NCBI GenBank assembly: GCA_947571775.1 | Contig: CANOZK010000004.1 | Span: 62,001-126,000 of the forward strand | Reading direction: 5' to 3' | DNA from: an uncultured Lachnospiraceae bacterium | GTDB taxonomy: Bacteria; Bacillota; Clostridia; Lachnospirales; Lachnospiraceae | Length of the DNA: 64,000 nucleotides | Shown here: positions 43,778 through 53,502 of the stretch, piece after piece | How positions within the stretch are numbered: the first letter of the stretch is position 1 | How the letters are laid out: every line of letters starts with the position of its first letter | Program-made: the position numbers and the translations under genes | Notes under the pieces: generated by a model | Database searches by the model: none | Seen by the model: only the letters and a program-made list of their open reading frames with translations | Told to the model about the DNA's origin: nothing

Positions 43778-44632
43778 TCAACGTTTCACCAATTTATGTT
43801 TTTTCCGGTACTCCCTGGGGGGGATGCCATACACGCCTTTAAATGCACGGGAAAAGTGCAATGAATTGGCATACCCCACGGAAACACTGATATCGGATAT
43901 GGCTGCGTCCGTGAGAACCAAAGATTCCACGGCCTTTTCCATGCGGTATCGGATCAGAAATTCCTGGGGCGACTGTCCTACTACTGATTTGAACACCTTG
44001 CCGAAATAGCTTCTATCCAATTTGCAAAACCGGGCCATGTCTTCTATGGTGACATTTTCCGAATAATGATCTTCGATGTAATTAATGGCCTCCCGGACAT
44101 AGAATTCCCGGAGCTTTCCGCCTAGCGCCCGTTTCCTGGTCTGGGAAGTGCGGATCAGGGTATCGATAAACAAATACAAATGTCCGATCTGATAAAGCCA
44201 GGAGTTTTCCTCCGCTTTCACAACGGCGAACATCTCCTCTAACACTTTCAGTCCATCTTCTTTTTTCTCCGGCTGATAAACCGGCTGAGTTTGGGACAAA
44301 CCCGCAGATTCCATGTATTCCCTAGCCCGCAGCCCTCCGAATTCAATCCAGATATATTCCCATGGGTCCTCCTTATCCGCCCAATAATGGTTTACATACC
44401 CCGGCTCAATAAGAAAGCCGCTGCCCGCGGACAACTGGTATTCCGCACAAGTCATATTTTTGCCGTTTCCTCTCAGCGTGCCTTTCCCGGAAATGATATA
44501 GTGAAACAGAAAGTGATTGCGCACATTGGGGCCGAACCCGTGCATGGGCGCACATTTTTCATACCCATTTTGGTATACCGTCAAGTCGACAAACTGCTCG
44601 TTGGGAAACACGGAAAATAAAACATCCGGCAT
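43778..44632 (-). CDS. AraC-family regulator of the alpha-galactoside locus
   Basis: A 284-residue activator with an N-terminal cupin sugar-sensing domain (GFGPNVRNHFLFHYIISGKG, PGYVNHYWADKEDPWEYIWIEF) and a C-terminal pair of HTH motifs (ENVTIEDMARFCKLDRSYFG; ISDISVSVGYANSLHFSRAF). It closely resembles MsmR/RafR regulators of raffinose and melibiose genes. The ATG at 44632 has AAAGGAG; in-frame ATGs further upstream lack one. It is divergent from the ABC transporter and alpha-galactosidase genes and most likely activates them when an alpha-galactoside is present. Confidence 0.9.
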   Translation of the reverse strand: MPDVLFSVFPNEQFVDLTVYQNGYEKCAPMHGFGPNVRNHFLFHYIISGKGTLRGNGKNMTCAEYQLSAGSGFLIEPGYVNHYWADKEDPWEYIWIEFGGLRAREYMESAGLSQTQPVYQPEKKEDGLKVLEEMFAVVKAEENSWLYQIGHLYLFIDTLIRTSQTRKRALGGKLREFYVREAINYIEDHYSENVTIEDMARFCKLDRSYFGKVFKSVVGQSPQEFLIRYRMEKAVESLVLTDAAISDISVSVGYANSLHFSRAFKGVYGIPPREYRKKHKLVKR

Positions 44633-44725
44633 TTTGTACAGCTCCTTTCTCTGTAACTCATCAATTTGCATATATAGTTCATAAAAATTTTGTTTATTCT
44701 TTACAAAAATTTTATACTTTTTCTT

Positions 44726-44755
44726 ATTATATACCAAAATGCGTGCTCATTTCAA
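44726..44755 (-). promoter_or_regulatory. AraC-family gene promoter
   Basis: Minus-strand -35 TTGAAA (44755-44750), 18-base spacer, -10 TATAAT (44731-44726). It leaves a leader of about 90 bases. GCGTG (44741) and CACGC (44771) flank the -35 as a possible AraC site. Confidence 0.65.
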
Positions 44756-44805
44756 TATTTTTCTTATAATCACGCATAATGGCATATTCCGCACACATAG
44801 GAACA

Positions 44806-44834
44806 TTTACTTTCTTTTGTAAAAATGCTAAAAT
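44806..44834 (+). promoter_or_regulatory. Promoter of the sugar ABC operon
   Basis: -35 TTTACT (44806-44811), 17-base spacer, -10 TAAAAT (44829-44834). The weak -35 fits a promoter that needs the divergent AraC-type activator. Confidence 0.6.
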
Positions 44835-44894
44835 CCCCCTTGAAATGGGCATCAAAATCATGCAAAATAACCAAAGGAAAAGGAGAAATGCAGT

Positions 44895-46184
44895 ATGATG
44901 AAGAAAAAATTAATTGCTACAACGCTTGTGGCAGTCCTGCTGACGGGCATCGCCGCGGGACTTGCCGGATGCGGCTCGGATTCCGAAAATGCAGACGGAA
45001 AAACCCATATCAGCATCCTTCAGTACAAGCCGGAAGCGGTAAAAGCTTTCGAGAAAATGGAAGCAGAATTCAATGCGACCCATGACGATGTGTATCTAAC
45101 CATTGAATCCCCCAACGATGCCATGACCGTGTTAAAAACACGCCTCATCAAGGAAGATGCCCCAGATATTGTTGGAATCGGCGGGGATGTGAATTTCTCA
45201 AATTTTGTGGATGCAGAAATCCTCATGGACATTTCGGATTTTGAAGGAATTTCACAGGTCAAAGAGTCTTACCTGGAGATTGCCAAAAACCTGGAATTCG
45301 TTCCCTCGGACGGCATTTACGCGGTTCCCTATGTGGCCAATGCCGCCGGCGTCTTGTACAATCGAGAAATGTTTGAAAAAAACAACTGGGAGATCCCAAC
45401 TACATGGGAGGAATTTATAGAGCTGTGCGAGACGATAAAGGCTTCCGGTCAGTTGCCTCTGTATTTCGGCTATAAAGACATCTGGACCTGTCTGGCGCCG
45501 TGGAACGCTCTGGCTGTGGATCTGGCTCCGGCCGATGTCTGCCGTCAGGTAAACAAAGGAGAGACGAAATTTATCGACGAATACGGAGAAGTAGCAGAGA
45601 AAACCTTGCAGCTTTTGGACTATGCACAGGATGACCCCTTCGCATACAACTACAACGACGCCTGTACCGCATTTGCCAACGGGGAATCCGCTATGTACTG
45701 TATCGGAAGTTATGCAGTACCTCAGATTCAGTCTGTAAATCCAGATATGGATATTGATTCCTTTGTAATGCCGGGAAGCAGCAACGCTGAGGAAAACGTG
45801 CTGAACTCTGGAATTGACTTGCAGTTCTGCGTTACCTCTAACTGCAAAAACAAAGAAGCCGCCTATGAAGTATTGGATTTTCTTTTACAGGATTCCACCA
45901 TCCAGACTTACTTAGACGACCAGAATGCGGTTCCGTGCAAAGACCAAGAATTTACGCTTCCCTCCAGCCTGGACGGCATGGTGGATTACATCAACGAAGG
46001 AAAAATGTCCGACTACCAGGATCACTACTATCCTGCTGAGATGAGTGTGGACGCACAGATCCAGACATTCCTGTTAAACGGCGATGTAGACGCTTTCTTG
46101 AATAAATTCGACACCGATTGGGTTCGGTATAACCGCGACATCATCCGTAAAGTACAGGAATACGAAGAAAAAGGAGGGAACTAA
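44895..46184 (+). CDS. Sugar ABC transporter substrate-binding lipoprotein
   Basis: A 429-residue extracellular solute-binding protein of family 1 (MalE/RafE type). It starts with a lipoprotein signal whose lipobox LAGC places the lipid-bearing Cys near residue 26. The mature part has the family pattern, for example PDIVGIGGDVNFSNFVDA and YAVPYVANAAGVLYNREMF. AAAAGGAG precedes ATGATG; either ATG may be used. It heads the permease pair and the alpha-galactosidase gene, pointing to raffinose, melibiose or a related alpha-galactoside as ligand. Confidence 0.93.
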   Translation: MMKKKLIATTLVAVLLTGIAAGLAGCGSDSENADGKTHISILQYKPEAVKAFEKMEAEFNATHDDVYLTIESPNDAMTVLKTRLIKEDAPDIVGIGGDVNFSNFVDAEILMDISDFEGISQVKESYLEIAKNLEFVPSDGIYAVPYVANAAGVLYNREMFEKNNWEIPTTWEEFIELCETIKASGQLPLYFGYKDIWTCLAPWNALAVDLAPADVCRQVNKGETKFIDEYGEVAEKTLQLLDYAQDDPFAYNYNDACTAFANGESAMYCIGSYAVPQIQSVNPDMDIDSFVMPGSSNAEENVLNSGIDLQFCVTSNCKNKEAAYEVLDFLLQDSTIQTYLDDQNAVPCKDQEFTLPSSLDGMVDYINEGKMSDYQDHYYPAEMSVDAQIQTFLLNGDVDAFLNKFDTDWVRYNRDIIRKVQEYEEKGGN

Positions 46185-46187
46185 ACC

Positions 46188-47057
46188 ATGAAAAGCCTTA
46201 ACAAAAACCAGACTTTTATGCTGATTACCATTCCAATCCTGGCGCTGTTCTTCTGTTTTAACACGCTGCCCCTGATTAAGGGTCTGATTTACAGTTTTAC
46301 GAATTTCCGGGGTTTTGGAAATTATGAATGGGTAGGCCTGCGTAATTATGCAGATTTGTTTACCGACAGCCGCGTAGGGAAATCTTATTTGTTCACCTTT
46401 AAATTTGCCATACTTGCCACGATTGTTACCAACGTGATTTCCCTTCTGCTGGCTCTGGGCTTAAACGCTCGTATCCGGGCAAAGAGCGCACTGCGCGGGA
46501 TTTACTTCGTTCCCAGAATTTTAGGCGGCTTGGTAGTAGGCTATATCTTCGGATACTTTTTTACCTATATTCTGCCTGCACTGGGTCAGGCCATTGGAAG
46601 CGAGTCTCTTGGCTCTAGTATGCTTTCCAATACCAAAACCGCCTGGATCGCTATCGTCATTGTGGCTGCCTGGCAGTCCATCGCCCAGACGACTTTGATC
46701 TACATATCCGGTTTACAGACCGTTCCGGAGGATGTATACGAGGCAGGGGCTATCGACGGGGCCACAGGCTGGAAACGCTTCAAGGAACTGACTTTCCCGA
46801 TGATTATTCCGTTTTTCAGCATCAACATGGTTTTAAGCACCAAGGACTTCCTGATGGTATTTGACCAGATCATGGCATTGACCAAGGGAGGCCCGGCACA
46901 GAGTACAGAGTCCATCTCTTACCTGATTTATAACAACGGTATGGGCGGCGGCCAGTTCGGTTTTCAAAGTGCCAACGCCGTATTGTTCTTTATAGTTATC
47001 GTAGCGATTTCTGTATTCCAGCTTAACTTTACCGGAAAGAAGGAGGAACAGTTGTAA
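46188..47057 (+). CDS. Sugar ABC transporter permease (MalF type)
   Basis: A 289-residue inner-membrane permease with six hydrophobic segments and the EAA loop that docks the ATPase (DVYEAGAIDGATGWKRFKEL, near 180-200). It follows the binding-protein gene by three bases with AAAGGAGGG before its ATG, and its stop overlaps the next permease start by one base. It forms the channel with the MalG-type partner. Confidence 0.93.
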   Translation: MKSLNKNQTFMLITIPILALFFCFNTLPLIKGLIYSFTNFRGFGNYEWVGLRNYADLFTDSRVGKSYLFTFKFAILATIVTNVISLLLALGLNARIRAKSALRGIYFVPRILGGLVVGYIFGYFFTYILPALGQAIGSESLGSSMLSNTKTAWIAIVIVAAWQSIAQTTLIYISGLQTVPEDVYEAGAIDGATGWKRFKELTFPMIIPFFSINMVLSTKDFLMVFDQIMALTKGGPAQSTESISYLIYNNGMGGGQFGFQSANAVLFFIVIVAISVFQLNFTGKKEEQL

Positions 47058-47905
47058 TGAAAAAGAAAAACAGAGTTGCCGCTGCCACCAACTGGCCGCT
47101 TACTATTTTATTGATCCTTGGATGTATCACCGTTATCTTTCCCCTTTACATGGCCATTGTGATTGCTTTTAAAAAGCCTTCCGAAATGACCAACGACATT
47201 TCCGGGGCGCTGGGCCTGCCAAAGAGCTGGAGCCTGGAAAATTTTGCCGAAGCTATGCGGGTGACTGATTTCTGGCACTCGCTGGGATACAGCCTTTTGA
47301 TTACTGTCGTGACCGTAGTCCTGGCCATTTTGATTCATTCGCTGGCCGGTTATGCCATTGGAAGAAGCAAAACAGGAAGCAAATTTTACAATTTCTCCTA
47401 CCTGTACATTGTAAGCGGTATGTTCGTCCCCTTTGCTATTTTGATGATGCCGCTGGTAAAACAAACCGCTCAGCTTCACATTGACAACTGGGTCGGCGTT
47501 ATCCTGTGTTATCTGGTGTTCTATATGCCGATGAACATCATGCTCTATACCGGTTACCTGAAGAACATCCCGATTGCGCTGGAAGAGGCCGCTACGGTAG
47601 ACGGCGCAACTACATGGACCACTTACTGGAAAGTTATCTTCCCTATTATGAAGCCCATGCACGCTACGGTCGCCGTGCTGACGGCTTTGGGAACCTGGAA
47701 CGACGTGATGACTCCCCTGGTTATCATGTCCGGCACAGGCGCAAACACCCTGCCTCTGGCACAGTTGACTTTCCAGACCCAATTCGGAACCAACTATAAC
47801 CTGGCCTTCGCCTCTTATCTGCTGGCGTTGATTCCGATTCTGATTTTCTATCTGGTATGCCAGAAACAAGTTATCAATGGTGTTGTAAATGGCGCTGTAA
47901 AATGA
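47057..47905 (+). CDS. Sugar ABC transporter permease (MalG type)
   Basis: A 282-residue permease with six membrane segments and the EAA loop LEEAATVDGATTWTTYWKVI. It is the second half of the channel. No gene for the ATP-binding subunit follows; in Firmicutes such sugar importers commonly share one MsmK/UgpC-type ATPase encoded elsewhere, so the system is probably complete in the genome. Confidence 0.93.
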   Translation: MKKKNRVAAATNWPLTILLILGCITVIFPLYMAIVIAFKKPSEMTNDISGALGLPKSWSLENFAEAMRVTDFWHSLGYSLLITVVTVVLAILIHSLAGYAIGRSKTGSKFYNFSYLYIVSGMFVPFAILMMPLVKQTAQLHIDNWVGVILCYLVFYMPMNIMLYTGYLKNIPIALEEAATVDGATTWTTYWKVIFPIMKPMHATVAVLTALGTWNDVMTPLVIMSGTGANTLPLAQLTFQTQFGTNYNLAFASYLLALIPILIFYLVCQKQVINGVVNGAVK

Positions 47906-47945
47906 TATGATATGGGTTGCAGACGGTGGCCATATGAAGGGCAAC

Positions 47946-47982
47946 TGTTACTGTTCACAGGCAATATTTGCGAAGTGAACAG
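47946..47982. repeat. Dispersed hairpin repeat, copy B
   Basis: CTGTTCAC (47951-47958) and GTGAACAG (47975-47982) form a perfect eight-pair stem around a 16-base loop between the permease and alpha-galactosidase genes. The left part resembles copy A at 43670-43692. No T run follows, so it may be an mRNA-processing hairpin as well. Confidence 0.45.
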
Positions 47983-48044
47983 CGACAGACCGGACATATG
48001 GCTATCCGGCTTTTACAAAATACAAAATGATATGAGGCAAATTT

Positions 48045-50243
48045 ATGGCAATCTTATTCAATGAAACAACATCCACTTTTACACTGCTGACCAAGCAAAG
48101 CATGTATCAGATGAAAGCGGACAAGTACGACGTCCTGCTCCACACCTATTATGGAAAAAAAGGCGCTGCCTACGACTATTCCTATCTGATTACCTATGCA
48201 GACCACGGATTTTCTGGTAATCCTTACGAGGTAGGGGACGACCGCACGTATTCTCTGGATGTACTCCCACAAGAGTACCCCGTATACGGAAGCGGCGATT
48301 ATCGCCCCACTGCCTTAAAGATCCGTTACCCTGACGGTTCCTGCGCCTGCGAACTGCGCTATGCGGGATATCAGATAAAAAAGGGGAAATACGCTTTGCC
48401 CGGCCTTCCCACAGTCTACGCTGAGGAAGACTCCCAGGCCGACACACTGGTTATCACCCTGGAAGATACCCGGAAACTGTTTTTCGTACACCTTTATTAT
48501 GGAGTCTTGGAAGATCTGGATTTGATTACCCGCAGCGTGTGCATCGAGAACCACTCAGAGAGTCCTCTGTATCTGGAACAGGCGCTCAGTACCTGTGTGG
48601 ATTTCCAACATGGGGATTACCATATCCATACCTTCTACGGCCGCCATATGAAAGAACGAACACAGCAGACGAATCTCATTCCCCACGGAATACAATCCAT
48701 CGGCAGCAGCCGGGGCGCCTCCAGCCATCAGCACAACCCGTTCTTTGTGCTCACCAGTCCGCAGGCTACCGAGGATGTCGGGGACTGCTATGGTTTTTCG
48801 TTCCTTTACAGCGGAGATTTCCTGGCGCTGGGCAGCAAAGACCAGTTTGAACAGACCCGGATTGTTATGGGTATCCACCCAGACAATTTCTGTTGGCATC
48901 TGGAACCGGGCGAACGCTTCTATACTCCAGAAGCGGCTATGGCTTACACTGCCCAGGGAATGAATGCTTTGTCACAAATTTACCACAGGGCCTACCGGCA
49001 CAACTTATGCCGGGGCAAATTCAAGACCGCGCGGCGTCCAGTACTCCTCAATAGCTGGGAAAGCGTATATATGAATTTCGATGGAAAGAAATTAATTGAA
49101 ATGGCCAAAGACGCCGCCGATCTGGGAATTGAACTGTTTGTCATGGACGATGGGTGGTTCGGAAAACGGGATCTGGATGTTTCCGGGCTTGGTGACTGGT
49201 ACGTAAACGAAAACAAGCTAGGCTGCAACCTGCGGGAATTGTCCGATGAAATCCATGCTCTGGGAATGCAGTTTGGGATTTGGTTTGAACCAGAATGCAT
49301 CAACGAGGACAGCGATCTATACCGAAAGCATTCTGACTGGGCCTTAAAAGTTCCCGGCAAAACCCCGGTGCGGGGCCGTTGTCAGCTTGTTCTGGACTTT
49401 TCCAGAGAGGATGTGCGGGAACATATCCTAAACCAGATTTGTCAGGTGCTGGATTCCGCCAGAATCGAATACTTGAAATGGGATTTCAACCGGAGTATTT
49501 CGGACATTTACAGCGCCCTGCTTCCGCCGGAAAAACAAGGAGAAGTAGCTCACCGCTACATTCTGGGTCTGTATGATATGCTGGAAAAGCTGTTTTGCCG
49601 TTACCCGGATCTGCTTCTGGAAGGCTGCAGCGGCGGCGGCGGACGGTTTGACGCGGGAATGCTCTACTACACACCGCAGATCTGGTGCAGCGATAACACC
49701 GACGCCATAGACCGTCTGTCCATCCAGTACGGCACTTCTTTCGGCTATCCCATCAGCACGGTAGGCGCGCATGTTTCCCAGTGCCCCAACGAGCAAACCG
49801 GAAGAATCACTCCTCTGGAAACCAGAGCCACCGTGGCTATGGCTGGAACCTTCGGCTACGAGCTGGACACCAGCGAGATAAAACCGGAAGAAAAACCAAT
49901 CATTCAGAACCAGATTGTGGAATTCAAGAAATATTACGATTTGATTCAGGACGGTCTTTACTACCGCCTGACCAGCCCGGAAGACCTGCCTGCCTGTCAC
50001 GGATGGGAATTTGTAAAAGAGGACAAAAGCGAGGCTTTGCTGTGCGTTGTCGCCCTTCAAATCCCTCCCAACGCTTCCAGATGCCGTATACAGCTAAAAG
50101 GATTAGACGAAAACAAAATCTATCTGGTGGAGGGAGAAGCCTATCCCGGATCTGTACTGATGAACGGCGGCTACCTGATTCCCCACGCTACTGTGGAATA
50201 CGAAAGCTTCCGCATTCATATCGTCGAAAAAAACAGGGATTAA
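48045..50243 (+). CDS. aga: Alpha-galactosidase, GH36
   Basis: Cleaves terminal alpha-1,6-galactose from raffinose, stachyose and melibiose. The 732-residue length and layout are those of GH36: an N-terminal beta-supersandwich (1-~330), the TIM barrel and a C-terminal beta domain. The nucleophile is Asp480 in YLKWDFNRSI and the acid/base is Asp550 in WCSDNTDAIDR; VMDDGWFGKRD and CSGGGGRFDAGML are further active-site loops. There is no signal peptide, so it acts inside the cell on imported oligosaccharide. GAGG precedes the ATG. It ends in a strong two-way terminator. Confidence 0.97.
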   Translation: MAILFNETTSTFTLLTKQSMYQMKADKYDVLLHTYYGKKGAAYDYSYLITYADHGFSGNPYEVGDDRTYSLDVLPQEYPVYGSGDYRPTALKIRYPDGSCACELRYAGYQIKKGKYALPGLPTVYAEEDSQADTLVITLEDTRKLFFVHLYYGVLEDLDLITRSVCIENHSESPLYLEQALSTCVDFQHGDYHIHTFYGRHMKERTQQTNLIPHGIQSIGSSRGASSHQHNPFFVLTSPQATEDVGDCYGFSFLYSGDFLALGSKDQFEQTRIVMGIHPDNFCWHLEPGERFYTPEAAMAYTAQGMNALSQIYHRAYRHNLCRGKFKTARRPVLLNSWESVYMNFDGKKLIEMAKDAADLGIELFVMDDGWFGKRDLDVSGLGDWYVNENKLGCNLRELSDEIHALGMQFGIWFEPECINEDSDLYRKHSDWALKVPGKTPVRGRCQLVLDFSREDVREHILNQICQVLDSARIEYLKWDFNRSISDIYSALLPPEKQGEVAHRYILGLYDMLEKLFCRYPDLLLEGCSGGGGRFDAGMLYYTPQIWCSDNTDAIDRLSIQYGTSFGYPISTVGAHVSQCPNEQTGRITPLETRATVAMAGTFGYELDTSEIKPEEKPIIQNQIVEFKKYYDLIQDGLYYRLTSPEDLPACHGWEFVKEDKSEALLCVVALQIPPNASRCRIQLKGLDENKIYLVEGEAYPGSVLMNGGYLIPHATVEYESFRIHIVEKNRD

Positions 50244-50257
50244 TCTCCCTGTTTTTT
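50228..50257. terminator. Bidirectional terminator
   Basis: AAAAAACAGGGA and TCCCTGTTTTTT form a 12-pair stem with T runs on both strands. The alpha-galactosidase stop codon lies in the loop region; the DHH gene ends nine bases further on. Confidence 0.92.
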
Positions 50258-50265
50258 CTAATTCT

Positions 50266-51177
50266 TTATGCGTTTACCAACTCTTCCAATAACTTCGGAA
50301 CCATTTCGTCCATATTTTCATCGCTGAACTGGCAGGTACCCACTGCTTTGTGTCCGCCGCCGCCGTATTTTAACATCAGACTTCCCACATCCACATTAGA
50401 GGTGCGGTTTAACACGCTGTATCCCACGGCAACGGAACAGCCCTTGCCGCCTTTTCCATTTACAATCCATGCAGAAATATTCTGCTCTGGATACATGCTG
50501 TAAATCATAAAACGGTTGCCGGTATAAATGGGATCCACACCTCGCAGATCTGAGATAATTACATCTTTTTCTATCCGCGTATGCGCCTGCACCATCTCTT
50601 TGAATTTCTCTGTCTGCTCAAAATAAACGTCAATGCGCTCTTTCACATCCGGCAGAGACAAAATCTCTTCTGTGCCCATTGTCCTGCAAGCGTCCATCAA
50701 TTCTTCCATCAGGCGGTAATTGGGAATGGTGAAGTTTCTCCATCTTCCCAGCCCAGTTCTGGGATCCATCAGAAAACCAACCAGAATCCATCCCTTAGGA
50801 TTCTGAATCTCTTCCGCCGTCAACTGTCCAGAATCCACCTTATCCACAGCTTCCATCATCTCACCGAATTGAGGGAATTTTTCCGCGCCCCCGTAATACT
50901 CATAAATAATTCTAGCGCAAGAAGGAGTCAAACGGCTCTCGCCCTTGTACTTGCCTTCCAACTGGTTCCTCTCAAATTCACTGGAATGATGATCAAACCA
51001 AAGCCCGCAGCCTTCCACAAAGGGAACGTTGGCCAGGCAGTCGTTCTCTGTGATTTCTACCAGGCCATCCTGCAGATCCTTGGGATGAGCAAACTGCCAT
51101 GTGTCAATAATCCCGGCCTCCTTCAAAAGAGCGCCGCAAACCAAACCGTCAAAATCAGAACGGGTAACTAATCTCAT
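50266..51177 (-). CDS. DHH-family phosphoesterase
   Basis: A 303-residue metal-dependent phosphoesterase of the DHH superfamily. Motifs are VTRSDFDGLVCG at the N-terminus, DHHSSE at about 62-67, a metal-binding Asp in AVDKVDSG and the DHHA1-type GGGGHKAVGTC in the C-terminal domain. Relatives include exopolyphosphatases, NrnA oligoribonucleases and c-di-AMP phosphodiesterases; without a GdpP-type membrane part, the substrate here is undecided. AGGAG precedes the ATG. It follows leuD by 23 bases and probably ends the ilv-leu transcript. Confidence 0.85.
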   Translation of the reverse strand: MRLVTRSDFDGLVCGALLKEAGIIDTWQFAHPKDLQDGLVEITENDCLANVPFVEGCGLWFDHHSSEFERNQLEGKYKGESRLTPSCARIIYEYYGGAEKFPQFGEMMEAVDKVDSGQLTAEEIQNPKGWILVGFLMDPRTGLGRWRNFTIPNYRLMEELMDACRTMGTEEILSLPDVKERIDVYFEQTEKFKEMVQAHTRIEKDVIISDLRGVDPIYTGNRFMIYSMYPEQNISAWIVNGKGGKGCSVAVGYSVLNRTSNVDVGSLMLKYGGGGHKAVGTCQFSDENMDEMVPKLLEELVNA

Positions 51178-51200
51178 ACTTTTTTACTCCTAACATTCAT

Positions 51201-51686
51201 TCACTTTGCGTTAATATAATTTACCAATCCGCCTGCCTGGATAATCTTCTGCATAAACGGCGGAAATGCCTGCCCCTGGAATTCGGTGCCTTTGGTGCGG
51301 TTATAAATCTTCCCGCTGTCAAAATCCACCTCCACCTGGTCGCCGTTTTCAATATCTTTGGCGGCTTCCGGGCACTCAATAATCGGCAGGCCGATATTGA
51401 TAGCGTTCCGGTAGAAAATCCGCGCAAAAGTCTCTGCGATGACACAGCTTATCCCGGACGCCTTGATGGAGAGAGGCGCGTGTTCCCTAGAAGAACCGCA
51501 TCCAAAATTCTTATCCGCTACAATGATATCCCCTTTTTGAACCTTGTTTACAAAATCTGGGTCAATGTCAACCATACAATGGGTCGCCAGCTCTGACGGG
51601 TCGGAAGAGTTCAGATACCTTGCAGGGATAATCACATCCGTATCCACATTGCTGCCATATTTAAATACTGTTCCGTTTGCTTTCAA
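51201..51686 (-). CDS. leuD: 3-isopropylmalate dehydratase small subunit
   Basis: Partner of LeuC in isomerising 2- to 3-isopropylmalate for leucine synthesis. The 161-residue product has the swivelling-domain motifs [20 protein letters not shown] and [16 protein letters not shown]. The predicted start is TTG, 10 bases behind GGAGG; there is no in-frame ATG nearby. The short length is typical of the clostridial and archaeal-like LeuD. It lies 22 bases after leuC. Confidence 0.95.
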   Translation of the reverse strand: MKANGTVFKYGSNVDTDVIIPARYLNSSDPSELATHCMVDIDPDFVNKVQKGDIIVADKNFGCGSSREHAPLSIKASGISCVIAETFARIFYRNAINIGLPIIECPEAAKDIENGDQVEVDFDSGKIYNRTKGTEFQGQAFPPFMQKIIQAGGLVNYINAK

Positions 51687-51708
51687 CTTCGCGTATCCTC
51701 CTGTCTCA

Positions 51709-52971
51709 TCACAATTGTGTAGGTGAAGATATTTTTCCGGTCACTGCACTGGCTGCGGCCACCGCCGGGCCTGCCAGATATATTTCGGAATCCACATGAC
51801 CCATACGCCCTACAAAGTTCCGGTTCGTGGTGGCAATGCAGCGTTCTTTCTCTGCCAGGATTCCCATATAACCGCCCAGACATGGCCCGCAAGTGGGTGT
51901 GCTTACCACGGCTCCGGCTTCGATGAATGTCTTTATCAGGCCTTCCTCGATAGCCTGCAAATAAATTTCCTGGGTGGCTGGAATCACAATACAGCGCACG
52001 CCTTTTTTTACCTTGCGGCCCTTTAAGATATCGGCTGCACAGCGCAGATCCTCCATCCGCCCATTGGTGCAGGAACCGATCACCGACTGGTCGATGGTCA
52101 CCTCTTCCCCAATCTCAGAGATTCCTTTGGTATTTTCCGGGAGATGAGGGAACGCCACCATCGGCTCTAGCTTGCTCAAATCAATAGTGTATTCCTGTTC
52201 GTAAACCGCATCTGCATCCGCCTCATAAATTGTATAATCTTTCTTGGAATGCTCCTTCATATAGGCGATGGTCTTTTCATCCACAGGGAAAATTCCGTTT
52301 TTGCCGCCCGCCTCAATCGCCATATTGGAGATGGTGAACCGATCGTCCATGCTCAGACTTGCCACACCGTCCCCGACAAATTCCAAAGATTTGTACAAAG
52401 CGCCGTCCACGCCGATTTTGCCAATGATATATAAGATCACGTCCTTGCCGCTGACCCACTTTGGCAGCTTCCCAGTCAGTACAAATTTTAGAGCAGAAGG
52501 TACCTTAAACCATGCCTTTCCCGTAGCCATCCCCGCGGCCATATCCGTGCTGCCCACACCTGTGGAAAATGCACCCAATGCGCCATATGTACAGGTATGA
52601 GAGTCCGCACCGATGATCACATCCCCGGCAACCGTCAGTCCTTTTTCAGGAAGAAGCGCGTGTTCGATTCCCATCTCTCCCACATCGAAAAAATTGGTGA
52701 TATGGTGCTCGTGTGCAAACTCCCGCACACACTTACAATGCTGTGCCGACTTAATATCTTTATTTGGAACAAAATGGTCCATGACCAGGGCAATCTTATC
52801 CCTGTCAAATACCGTGTCCACCGTCATCTGATCCATTTCGCGGATGGCCACCGGCGAAGTAATATCATTTCCCAATACCAAATCCAAATTTGCTTCGATT
52901 AACTGCCCGGCTTCTACTACATCCAAGCCTGCATGGGCAGCCAGTATCTTCTGGGTCATCGTCATTCCCAT
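51709..52971 (-). CDS. leuC: 3-isopropylmalate dehydratase large subunit
   Basis: The Fe-S subunit of isopropylmalate isomerase. The 420-residue product carries the cluster cysteines in VIGSCTNGR and [13 protein letters not shown], the substrate-binding region [20 protein letters not shown] and a C-terminal NRNFVGRMG. The 420-residue class is the archaeal/clostridial LeuC type paired with short LeuD. GAGGAGGAAG precedes the first ATG. A long hairpin lies in the leader between it and the DUF4234 gene. Confidence 0.96.
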   Translation of the reverse strand: MGMTMTQKILAAHAGLDVVEAGQLIEANLDLVLGNDITSPVAIREMDQMTVDTVFDRDKIALVMDHFVPNKDIKSAQHCKCVREFAHEHHITNFFDVGEMGIEHALLPEKGLTVAGDVIIGADSHTCTYGALGAFSTGVGSTDMAAGMATGKAWFKVPSALKFVLTGKLPKWVSGKDVILYIIGKIGVDGALYKSLEFVGDGVASLSMDDRFTISNMAIEAGGKNGIFPVDEKTIAYMKEHSKKDYTIYEADADAVYEQEYTIDLSKLEPMVAFPHLPENTKGISEIGEEVTIDQSVIGSCTNGRMEDLRCAADILKGRKVKKGVRCIVIPATQEIYLQAIEEGLIKTFIEAGAVVSTPTCGPCLGGYMGILAEKERCIATTNRNFVGRMGHVDSEIYLAGPAVAAASAVTGKISSPTQL

Positions 52972-53003
52972 TTACATCTTCCTCCTCAAAAGCTTAGTTT
53001 GCT

Positions 53004-53046
53004 TAGTGTGTGTCTGCCGCAAAGCGGGGCGTGCAGGCACACACTA
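53004..53046 (-). promoter_or_regulatory. Structured leader hairpin of leuC
   Basis: On the minus strand TAGTGTGTG and CACACACTA form nine outer pairs; inside, CTGC/GCAG and CCGC/GCGG can pair as well. The hairpin ends some 35 bases before the leuC start and has no T run. It could be an mRNA-processing or translation-control structure. No T-box bulge sequence was seen. Confidence 0.5.
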
Positions 53047-53126
53047 GTGTACTGACATATTCATAGATTCGGCGTCCTTAACCCACCGCCCAAAGCCAAT
53101 GGGATTACAGCCGTCTTATAATTATA

Positions 53127-53492
53127 TTAATATCCACTTTCACGGAAACCTGTATAATATTGATTTAGCTCATTTTGTGCAACCGCGTAAACAACAATAG
53201 CCAGTCCAAAGAGGTTCAGCAGCAGGTACAGCAAACCCGAATTGTCCGTATAACGGCCATAACTGGTATTGATCCGGTCAATCCGCTGGCCCAATTGGTA
53301 AGACCAGTAGATTCCATAAATGCCGCAGGTCACCAGCGTCAGCAAAACTACCATGCCGCCCGTGGTGCCGGATTCGCCGGAAGCTTCCAGCGAATCGTCA
53401 TTTAACACAATCATCCAGTAAATACCAAACAGCCCGCAGGTAACAAGTGTCAGTATCACATAAATGGCTACATTTCTTACCATGGGAATCAT
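53127..53492 (-). CDS. DUF4234 membrane protein
   Basis: A 121-residue protein with three hydrophobic segments (about 8-28, 47-67 and 86-105), each of the first two ending in the characteristic TLVTCGLFGIYW or TLVTCGIYGIYW repeat of the DUF4234 family. The function is unknown. It lies ten bases behind ilvC and before leuC, on the same strand, which is unexpected for a biosynthetic operon. It may ride along on the transcript or serve an unrelated membrane role. Confidence 0.8.
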   Translation of the reverse strand: MIPMVRNVAIYVILTLVTCGLFGIYWMIVLNDDSLEASGESGTTGGMVVLLTLVTCGIYGIYWSYQLGQRIDRINTSYGRYTDNSGLLYLLLNLFGLAIVVYAVAQNELNQYYTGFRESGY

Positions 53493-53502
53493 AAATATCC
53501 TC

